Source: Hydrocarboniphaga sp. (GTDB lineage: Bacteria; Pseudomonadota; Gammaproteobacteria; Nevskiales; Nevskiaceae). Taken from it: a stretch of DNA of 64,000 bases. The number at the start of each line of letters is the position of its first letter. The first letter of the stretch is position 1. The notes below the pieces were generated by a model, which ran no database searches, had not been told where the DNA came from, and worked only from the letters and a program-made list of their open reading frames with translations. The stretch covers positions 62,001-126,000 of the forward strand of contig NZ_JAQGNT010000043.1 in assembly GCF_028291725.1 (NCBI RefSeq), given 5' to 3'. Both the position numbers and the translations under genes were made by a program. This document shows, piece by piece, positions 58,134-64,000 of this stretch.

Positions 58134-59243
58134 ATGCTCAACCAGGCTACCGCTGCCGTCGCCCGTATTCCGGGCGGTGAATTCACCATCGAGACGGTCA
58201 GCGTGGATGATCCACGTGCCCACGAAATCCTGATCGACATCGCCGGGGTCGGGCTGTGCCACACCGATCTGGTATTCAGCGCCAAGCTGCAGATCATGAA
58301 GCCGCCGGCCGTGCTCGGGCACGAAGGCTCCGGCATCGTCGCCAAGGTGGGCAGCGCCGTCACCAAGGTGAAGCCGGGCGATCACGTGGTGCTGACCTTC
58401 AACAGCTGCGGCGACTGTCCGCGCTGCAATGGCGGTGAGCCCGCCTACTGTTTCTCGTTCCCGAAGTTGAACTACGCAGGCGGACGCCTCGACGGTTCGC
58501 CCACCATCACCATCGGCGACGAGCGCGCGAGCGCCAACTTCTTCGGCCAGTCTTCGTTCGCGACACGCGCTCTCGCGCACGAGCGCAACGTCATCAAGGT
58601 GGACCGCGACGTACCCATCGAGCTGCTGGGGCCGCTGGGCTGCGGCGTGCAGACCGGCGCCGGCGCGATCATGCGCTCGCTGGCCTGCCGCAAGGGTTCT
58701 TCGCTGCTGGTGCTCGGCGGCGGTGCGGTCGGCCTAAGCGCGGTGCTCGGCGCCGTGGTGCGCGAGTGCGCCACCATCATCGTAGTGGAGCCCAAGCAGG
58801 CGCGGCGCGAGCTGGCGCTGCAACTCGGCGCCACGCATGTCATCGATCCCAGCGGTATCGACCTGCCAGCCGCGGTGAGAGCGATCACGCCCACGGGAGT
58901 GGACTATGCGTTCGACAGTTCCGGCCTCAAGCAGGTCATCGCCGCCGCCATCGGCTGCCTCGCGTCACACGCGAAGTTCGGACTGGTAGGCGTGCCACCA
59001 TCGATGGAGGATGCGATCAGCATCCCGATCACGGCGCTGGTCGGCGGCGGCTTCAGCTTCATCGGCATCATGGAAGGCGACAGCGAGCCCGAGGAGTTCA
59101 TCCCGCAGATGGTGGCGCTGTACAAGGCCGGACGCTTTCCGTTCGACAAGCTGCTGAGCACCTACGCGCTGCACGATATCAATCTCGCAATCGCCGACTC
59201 GCTGTCGGGGAAGTGCGTCAAGCCAGTGATGCTGACCGCGTGA
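58134..59243 (+). CDS. Zinc-dependent alcohol dehydrogenase (aryl-alcohol/XylB-like)
   Basis: 369 residues. Catalytic zinc ligands lie in GLCHTD and GHEGSG, plus a Cys in PLGCGVQTGAGA; the four structural-zinc cysteines are in CGDCPRCNGGEPAYC. The cofactor loop reads VLGGGAVGLSAVLGA. It is a class-III/aryl-alcohol type NAD-dependent dehydrogenase acting on primary, often cyclic or allylic alcohols. GGAGGA stands before the ATG. It probably oxidises the alcohol made by the P450. It is followed by an APH-fold gene 36 bases later. Confidence 0.93.
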   Translation: MLNQATAAVARIPGGEFTIETVSVDDPRAHEILIDIAGVGLCHTDLVFSAKLQIMKPPAVLGHEGSGIVAKVGSAVTKVKPGDHVVLTFNSCGDCPRCNGGEPAYCFSFPKLNYAGGRLDGSPTITIGDERASANFFGQSSFATRALAHERNVIKVDRDVPIELLGPLGCGVQTGAGAIMRSLACRKGSSLLVLGGGAVGLSAVLGAVVRECATIIVVEPKQARRELALQLGATHVIDPSGIDLPAAVRAITPTGVDYAFDSSGLKQVIAAAIGCLASHAKFGLVGVPPSMEDAISIPITALVGGGFSFIGIMEGDSEPEEFIPQMVALYKAGRFPFDKLLSTYALHDINLAIADSLSGKCVKPVMLTA

Positions 59244-59279
59244 CTTTTTTGCGCCCGATGTCAGGAGAGGACCGTTGCC

Positions 59280-60389
59280 ATGAGTGAACCCAGTGATCTC
59301 GGCACGCGTATCGTCGCCCTGTCGCGCAAGGCCCGGCTGGGCGACATCACGATCGCCGACTGGACGCAGCGCATTCGCGCGCTGATCGAGTCGCAGCCCG
59401 ACATCGAGACCGTGATCGACATCAGCGCCGTGCGCGCGCTGGAAGGCGAATCCGGAAGTTCGAGCGGCACGCTGTTCTTCGACGCCCGCTATCGACGCAA
59501 CGGCAAGCAGGAAGACGGCCGCTTCGTGCTCCGCTTCACGCCGGTGACGCCGCTGTTCCATGTCTACGACATCGCGGGCCAAGTGCGACTGCAGCAGATT
59601 CTGCAATCAACGGCTGTGCCTGTTCCCGGACTGTTCTGGGAAGACCCCACCGGCCGCTACCTGCAGATGCCGGCCTACGTCATGGAGCGTGTCGAAGGCC
59701 AGGCCGCGCCTGCGGACTGGCACCTCCACGGCGTTATCGCTGCGGCCGCGCCCGAGCATCGTCGTGCGATGCTGCTCGACTACGTCAGGACGCTTGCGAC
59801 GATCCACCAGGTGGACTGGCGCGAGCAAGGCCTGGGCTTTCTTGCCGACCGCGCCGCCGGCCGGTGCCTGATCGATCGCGAAGCCAACTGGTACTGGGAC
59901 GCGCTGCTCTGGGCCGACGAAGGCCGCAACATGGAACGTCTGCAGCCGGTCTACCAATGGCTGATCGACCACGAGCCGGCCGGCGCGCGCGCCGTGCTCT
60001 GCCATGGCGACACCAACCTCACCAACAATCTGTTTCGTGACGATCGCGTCGCCGCCGTGATCGACTGGGAGATGGCGTTTATAGGCGCCCCGGAGTGCGA
60101 TCTCGCCTACATCCAGAACGCGCTGGCCACGATGATGCGCGAGCCACTCGACGGCGTGCCGCTGCTGCCGGAGCTGTGGGCCTACTACGAGCAGATCACC
60201 GGCACGAAGCTGCAACACATGGGCTACTACGGCCTGTTCGCCACCTGGCGCCTGACCTGCATCCTGATCCTGGGCGCCCGCCACTTCCCAGCCGATTTCA
60301 AAGCGGCGTTCGGCGCCTTTCTCGACGGCGCCATTCAGACGATGAACGACAGCGCGATCAAGGTCGGCGCGCCGGTCGTCGAAATCTGA
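59280..60389 (+). CDS. APH-fold phosphotransferase (paralogue of the protein at 12525)
   Basis: 369 residues. Catalytic loop HGDTNLTNNLF and metal motif VIDWEMAFIG are intact. N-terminal segments (IVALSRKARLGD, SSGTLFFDARY, GRYLQMPAYVMERVEG) align throughout with the 12525 protein, so the two come from a duplication. GGAGAGG precedes the ATG. It is co-directional with the alcohol dehydrogenase gene and converges on an SDR gene. Confidence 0.86.
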   Translation: MSEPSDLGTRIVALSRKARLGDITIADWTQRIRALIESQPDIETVIDISAVRALEGESGSSSGTLFFDARYRRNGKQEDGRFVLRFTPVTPLFHVYDIAGQVRLQQILQSTAVPVPGLFWEDPTGRYLQMPAYVMERVEGQAAPADWHLHGVIAAAAPEHRRAMLLDYVRTLATIHQVDWREQGLGFLADRAAGRCLIDREANWYWDALLWADEGRNMERLQPVYQWLIDHEPAGARAVLCHGDTNLTNNLFRDDRVAAVIDWEMAFIGAPECDLAYIQNALATMMREPLDGVPLLPELWAYYEQITGTKLQHMGYYGLFATWRLTCILILGARHFPADFKAAFGAFLDGAIQTMNDSAIKVGAPVVEI

Positions 60390-60420
60390 AGCCCACCGTA
60401 GGCCTGCAGGCGAGCCGTCG

Positions 60421-61200
60421 TCAGGCATTGCGTGCCTGTAGGCCGCCGTCGACCAAAAGCACCGAGCCGGTGGTGTACGCCGCGGCCGGCAGGCACAGCG
60501 ACAGCACCATGTGGGCCACTTCCGCGGGCTCGCCGTAACGGCGCAGCGCGGTTCGGCGCCGGGCATAGACGCGCCTGGCTTCTTCGTCGATGGCGTCGGT
60601 CATGCCGGTCAGGATCGGTCCGGGGCAGATGCAGTTGACCGTGATGCCTTCCGGGCCGAGTTCCACCGCCAGCGCGCGTGTAAGGCCGATGACGCCCGCC
60701 TTCGCCGCGGAATAGGCGCTGTTGCCGGCAGTGGCGGCGAAGGCCTCGGTCGATGCGATGTTCACGATGCGTGCGCAAACCGAGCGCCTGAGCATCGGCA
60801 AGACCGCACGCACGATGCGCTGATGCGCACTCAGAAGGATATCGAGGTGGCGATGCCAGTTGTCGTCGTAGCCTGGGTCGTCGAGCCTGGCGAATCGTGC
60901 GACGCCGGCGTTGTTGACGACGATGTCCACGCCGCCGAAAGCCTCGCCGATGCCGAGGACGCAATCACCGATGTCGTCGGGCCGGGCCACGTCGAGACGC
61001 CAGGCCTGCGCCTCGCCGCCTTCGGCCGCAATCTCCCGGGCGACGGCCTGCGCGGCCGCGCCGTCGATGTCGGTGACCGCCACCCTGGCACCCTGCCGGG
61101 CGAACACCACGGCCGTGGCCCGGCCCATGCCGCTGCCAGCGCCGGTCACCAGGACTGCCAGACCTTGGACCGATCGACTCAGCTCAGGAACCGCGGTCAT
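60421..61200 (-). CDS. Short-chain dehydrogenase/reductase
   Basis: 259 residues from MTAVPELSRS, chosen because AAGGAGG lies five bases upstream; longer in-frame starts lack this. Motifs: TGAGSGMG, NNAGVARF, IASTEAFAA and YSAAKAG. It ends with LLVDGGLQARNA. It is a classical NAD(P)-dependent SDR. The AGCTGA/TCAGGT dyad lies 62-95 bases upstream of the start, between it and the divergent Lrp/AsnC gene. Confidence 0.92.
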   Translation of the reverse strand: MTAVPELSRSVQGLAVLVTGAGSGMGRATAVVFARQGARVAVTDIDGAAAQAVAREIAAEGGEAQAWRLDVARPDDIGDCVLGIGEAFGGVDIVVNNAGVARFARLDDPGYDDNWHRHLDILLSAHQRIVRAVLPMLRRSVCARIVNIASTEAFAATAGNSAYSAAKAGVIGLTRALAVELGPEGITVNCICPGPILTGMTDAIDEEARRVYARRRTALRRYGEPAEVAHMVLSLCLPAAAYTTGSVLLVDGGLQARNA

Positions 61201-61248
61201 TCGAGCCTCCTTTAATCCGAGTCCTATGCTGTCGCGCTCGTCTACAAT

Positions 61249-61295
61249 CCGGCAATGTCGCAAGCTGACTTCAGGATTGATTGCAGCCATCAGGT
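61249..61295. promoter_or_regulatory. Candidate operator, AGCTGA-N21-TCAGGT, conserved block
   Basis: The segment starting CCGGCAATGTCGCAAGCTGA matches 57858-57902 at about 38 of 45 bases. The dyad half-sites are at 61263-61268 and 61290-61295 with the same N21 spacing. It lies in the 134-base region between a minus-strand SDR gene and the plus-strand Lrp/AsnC gene. Confidence 0.55.
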
Positions 61296-61334
61296 TTTTG
61301 AGCCGGTCCCCGCGTCGATCAACCCGTAATCGTC

Positions 61335-61874
61335 ATGGAAAAAAATAAAACCAAAACCAGAAGCGAATCCAAAGCCGCTCCCGCGAAAACCGGGGCCGCC
61401 AGCAAGGAAAGAACCGTCCACCAGCTGGACGCGACGGACCGCCAGATTCTCGATCGCCTGAAGACAGAGCCGCGCGTGACCAACAAGGCGCTCGCCGAAG
61501 AACTGTCGCTGAGTGAAGTCACGATCGCGTCGCGCATCCGCGCGATGGAGAGCGGCAAGATCATGCGGGTGATGGCACAACGCGACTTTCGAACCATCGG
61601 CGGCGAGATTCTGACACTCGTCGACATCGACGTACTCGGCAGAACGGTGGATGCGGTCGCACACGATCTCACGCTGATCGAGAACGTCGGCAGCGTGTCG
61701 ATCCTGATGGGAGAGCCCTCCATCATCGTCGAGATTCACACCCCGGACCTGGCCGCGCTCGAGGACGTGCTGCTCAATCAAATCGCCAAGGTGAAGGGCG
61801 TCAGCGGCACCAGCGCCAACATGATTCTCAAGGTGATCAAGTACCGTTCCGAGATGGGCAACCTGCACCTATGA
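61335..61874 (+). CDS. Lrp/AsnC family regulator (first of a coupled pair)
   Basis: 179 residues. A 28-residue lysine/alanine-rich tail precedes the helix-turn-helix (LDATDRQILDRLKTEPRVTNKALAEELSLSEVTIASRIRAME, residues about 31-71) and the C-terminal RAM-like ligand domain (VDIDVLG...SVSILMGEPSIIVEI). The basic N-terminal tail is not usual for the family. Its stop overlaps the next regulator's start as ATGA. The intergenic region before it contains the AGCTGA dyad, its likely binding site (inference). Confidence 0.92.
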   Translation: MEKNKTKTRSESKAAPAKTGAASKERTVHQLDATDRQILDRLKTEPRVTNKALAEELSLSEVTIASRIRAMESGKIMRVMAQRDFRTIGGEILTLVDIDVLGRTVDAVAHDLTLIENVGSVSILMGEPSIIVEIHTPDLAALEDVLLNQIAKVKGVSGTSANMILKVIKYRSEMGNLHL

Positions 61875-62323
61875 AACTCGACGACATCGACAACGCGATC
61901 CTGGCCGCACTCGGCCAGAACGGCCGCATGAGCAACCGCGAAGTGGGCCGCGACGTGGGCGTATCGGAAGGAACGGTACGGCAACGGCTCAAGAAGCTGG
62001 AGGCGGCCAAGGCCATGCGTCTCGGCCTGGTAGTCGACATCACGGTTACCGGGCGTGTCACGGTGGCCTATGTCAGGATCAAGGCGAAGCCGGACCGGAT
62101 ACGCGCGATCGCCAAGGAGATCGCCGCCATGGACGACTGCAGCTTCGTCGGCCTGAGCGTGGGCAGCTTCGACATCGTGACCCTGTTCAATGCCAGGACC
62201 CGTGGCGAGCTCGCCGAATACATCGACAACCGCATCGCCAAAATCAGCGGCGTTCTGGCGATCGACGTTCGCGAACCGATCGCATCGATCAAGCATCGCT
62301 ACGATCTGATTCACGTCACTTAG
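61871..62323 (+). CDS. Lrp/AsnC family regulator (second of a coupled pair)
   Basis: 150 residues. The helix-turn-helix is LDDIDNAILAALGQNGRMSNREVGRDVGVSEGTVRQRLKKLEAA, followed by the RAM domain (TVAYVRIKAKPD...CSFVGLSVGSFDIVTLFNA). It lacks the basic N-terminal tail of its partner. Translational coupling to the first gene through ATGA implies equal amounts of both proteins and perhaps heteromeric assembly. Confidence 0.92.
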   Translation: MKLDDIDNAILAALGQNGRMSNREVGRDVGVSEGTVRQRLKKLEAAKAMRLGLVVDITVTGRVTVAYVRIKAKPDRIRAIAKEIAAMDDCSFVGLSVGSFDIVTLFNARTRGELAEYIDNRIAKISGVLAIDVREPIASIKHRYDLIHVT

Positions 62324-62393
62324 CGGCGACAAACGACAAGGGGCACCGCCGCCTGGCAAGGCCGGCGCCCCTTGTCGACGCACAGCGGGCAGA

Positions 62394-62666
62394 CTAGGGC
62401 CTGTTGACATTTGCCTGGTCGCTGCGCGGGTCCCAACGGGGACGCAGTGCAAGGATCGACCGACGACGTGTACTCGACGTACACAAGGAGGGAGAGACGC
62501 CGCAATGCGTCCCCGTTGGGACCCGCCCTCCGGGTTGCCGCCATCGAGGCGGCCATACCGCGTTGCTCGTCGTCACCATAGTCACCACTATGCCTCCTCC
62601 TCGCGCCTTGTCTGGCCGCCTCGATGGCGGCAACGCAGCGATCAGGTAAATGTCAACAGGCCCTAG
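62394..62666. mobile_element. Nested-palindrome MITE-like element
   Basis: 273 bp bounded by 24-base ends: CTAGGGCCTGTTGACATTTG... on the left (62394-62417), and its reverse complement with one mismatch on the right (62643-62666). Inside are a perfect 19-base inverted repeat (62428-62446 with 62506-62524), a perfect 21-base one (62535-62555 with 62613-62633), and smaller hairpins such as GTGTAC/GTACAC. There is no gene inside. The internal core matches, in reverse orientation, that of the tandem elements at 27726-28055. Confidence 0.7.
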
Positions 62667-62711
62667 TACGACGACACGAAGGAAAAGCAACATTCAGTCG
62701 CAGGACGGCTT

Positions 62712-62826
62712 GCCTCTCCCCCCGGAGAGGTCGGCGCGTAGCGCCGGGTGAGGGCCTTCCAGGCTCGTGCAAAGCTGCGAGTCCCTCACCCGGCCCTTCG
62801 GGCCACCCTCTCCCGGAGGGAGAGGG
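62712..62826. repeat. Two opposed dispersed-type repeats, possible transcription terminator
   Basis: The stretch 62712-62754 folds into hairpins CCTCTCC/GGAGAGG and CGGCGC/GCGCCG and ends in GGGTGAGGG. The stretch 62783-62826 begins CCCTCACCC and contains CCCTCTCCC/GGGAGAGGG. The GGTGAGGG and CCCTCACC parts pair, forming a large stem around 62747-62790. Such GGGTGAGGG-type repeats are common in gammaproteobacterial genomes. Located just downstream of the TonB-dependent receptor gene, it may act as a terminator. Confidence 0.55.
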
Positions 62827-62866
62827 CAACAAGCCGCGTACGTTGCGCAATCAAGGTGTCTCGATA

Positions 62867-64000
62867 CTAGCCGCCGAAGCGCACCGCAATACGCGCTCCG
62901 ATCGTCCGTGGCGGCGAGAACGGCCCGCTCACGTAGTTGCCCGTGGCACTGGCGATGCGACTGTACGAATAGATCTCGTCGCCGATGTTCTCCACGAACA
63001 GCTGGCCCTGGATCCGATTGTTTGGCGCTTCCCAGATCAGCCTCGCATTGGTGATCCAGTACGAAGGCTGCACCGTCGCATCCTGGCCTGGCGCCTTGCC
63101 GTTGAACACATCGTTCTGCGTCGTGCTCGTGTACGAACCTTCGCCGCGTAGCGTGAAGGCTCCCAACTTTGCCGTGTCCAAGGTGTATTGGGCGCCGAAG
63201 TTCAGCTTCCACTCGGGCGCCCGGATCAGCTGGTTGCCGCCGATGTTCAGCGTGCTGCCCAGTTGCTCCTGCAGGTCCTGGTCGCCGTACTCGGAGTGGA
63301 TATAGGAGCCCGAGCCGTCGAGAACAAAGCCGCGAACCGCATCCGGGACCAGGGTGTATTCCAGCTCTACGCCGTACAGCGTTGCATTGGCGGCATTGCG
63401 GATGGTCGAGCTGTTCTGGTTGTACGTCGTGAACTGGATATCGTCGAACTTGTAATAGAACGAGGCCAGGTTGGTGCGCACCTGCCCGTCCGCGAAAGTG
63501 GACTTGAGGCCTACTTCATAGGCCATGAGTTTTTCGGGATCGAAGCTGCCGCTGCATTCCGGAGGATTGAAGCCGCCGGACTTGTAGCCGTTGGAAACCT
63601 TGCCGTAGACCAGCGTCTGCGCGGCCACGTCGTAGTCCAGGCCGGCTGTACCGGTAAGTGCATCCCAGGTTTTCTTCTCGCCCTGGTCGCAGAGCCCGGC
63701 CGCGGGCACGAAGTTGGAATGCACGTGGCGCACCACCTTTTTCTCGTCCTGGGTGTAGCGCAGACCACCGGTGACACGCAGCGAATCGGTCAGCTTGTAA
63801 GTAGCCTGGCCGAAGCCCGCGGTGGACTGCGAGGTCTGGTCGGCACCGAAACCCAGGAACGCCGTGGTTGGAATCGTGCCGCCTCTGAGCGTGGTGCCCA
63901 GCACCGGATCCGCGGTCAACTGCAGCAAATTGCCGACGTAGGGCTGCGACAGATCGAAAACCGGAGGCGGAGTGGCGCTGGCGAAGCTGCCGCCGGCGAT
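62867..64000 (-). CDS. TonB-dependent receptor, C-terminal part (cut by window edge)
   Basis: About 378 residues of the barrel, open to the right edge. Typical features are ATYKLTDSLRVTGGLRYTQDEKK, VSNGYKSGGFN, EKLMAYEVGLKSTFADGQV and the ending FSPPRTIGARIAVRFGG, which has the terminal aromatic residue near the C-terminus. The KVSNGYKSGGFNPP pattern is characteristic of the FecA/FpvA-like receptors expanded in sphingomonads and in steroid or hydrocarbon degraders. The N-terminal plug is outside the window. It probably takes up the hydrophobic substrate of the pathway. Confidence 0.93.
   Translation of the reverse strand: MAGGSFASATPPPVFDLSQPYVGNLLQLTADPVLGTTLRGGTIPTTAFLGFGADQTSQSTAGFGQATYKLTDSLRVTGGLRYTQDEKKVVRHVHSNFVPAAGLCDQGEKKTWDALTGTAGLDYDVAAQTLVYGKVSNGYKSGGFNPPECSGSFDPEKLMAYEVGLKSTFADGQVRTNLASFYYKFDDIQFTTYNQNSSTIRNAANATLYGVELEYTLVPDAVRGFVLDGSGSYIHSEYGDQDLQEQLGSTLNIGGNQLIRAPEWKLNFGAQYTLDTAKLGAFTLRGEGSYTSTTQNDVFNGKAPGQDATVQPSYWITNARLIWEAPNNRIQGQLFVENIGDEIYSYSRIASATGNYVSGPFSPPRTIGARIAVRFGG

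Overview
The window is about 63-65% GC by eye and is packed with genes for CoA-thioester catabolism. There are six acyl-CoA dehydrogenases, five free-standing crotonases or multifunctional hydratases, two crotonase-thiolase fusions, two canonical thiolases, one thiolase-like aldolase candidate with its DUF35 partner, two CoA-activating enzymes, five short-chain dehydrogenases, two aldehyde dehydrogenases, a P450, two flavoprotein oxygenase-like proteins and a TonB-dependent receptor. The style (TonB receptor, TolB/TPR membrane protein, EptA-like transferase, APH-fold proteins beside acyl-CoA dehydrogenases) fits a Gram-negative proteobacterium, most likely a hydrocarbon-, terpenoid- or steroid-degrading gammaproteobacterium of the Nevskiales/Steroidobacter kind. 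That placement is an inference and no rRNA is present to test it. No tRNA, rRNA, CRISPR array, phage or intact transposase gene was found.

Layout. (1) 1-4742, minus strand: an Ltp2-like thiolase/DUF35 pair, a small membrane protein, and a thiolase-like/crotonase fusion. (2) 4960-11371: a region unlike its surroundings, with a TolB/TPR membrane protein, an EptA-like phosphoethanolamine transferase, a membrane-anchored PHP-domain protein, a patatin-like fragment, a REP-like palindrome and 500 bp without a gene. (3) 11372-21545, minus strand: a lipocalin-like protein, an APH-fold kinase-like protein, crotonase, ACAD11-like dehydrogenase, a second fusion, an ADP-forming acyl-CoA synthetase and thiolase. 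(4) 21900-30572: aldehyde dehydrogenase, DUF3237 protein, crotonase, a CYP108-like P450, an AraC regulator, a tandem MITE-like pair, an EthD protein and an amidohydrolase. (5) 30749-38717: a tightly coupled minus-strand operon and two divergent acyl-CoA dehydrogenases. (6) 38751-40733: a flavin monooxygenase between 17-bp inverted repeats. (7) 40780-57748, minus strand: a long set with CoA ligase, racemase, multifunctional FadB-like protein, thiolase, a paired acyl-CoA dehydrogenase and several reductases. (8) 58134-64000: alcohol dehydrogenase, another APH-fold protein, SDR, two coupled Lrp/AsnC regulators, a palindromic repeat element and the 3' part of a TonB-dependent receptor.

How it may work together (inference): the receptor imports a hydrophobic substrate. 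The P450, alcohol dehydrogenase and aldehyde dehydrogenases oxidise it to an acid. The CoA ligases activate the acid, and the dehydrogenases, hydratases, thiolases and thiolase-like aldolase candidates shorten it. APH-fold proteins next to ACAD11-like dehydrogenases suggest a phosphorylation/elimination route for hydroxyacyl-CoAs.

Two non-coding signals stand out. An inverted-repeat motif, TGCGT-N19-TACGY (Y = C or T), occurs at five intergenic regions with identical spacing and at a sixth with N18. A different dyad, AGCTGA-N21-TCAGST (S = C or G), lies upstream of two SDR genes, one copy beside the Lrp/AsnC pair. Together they suggest that the dispersed operons form one or two regulons.
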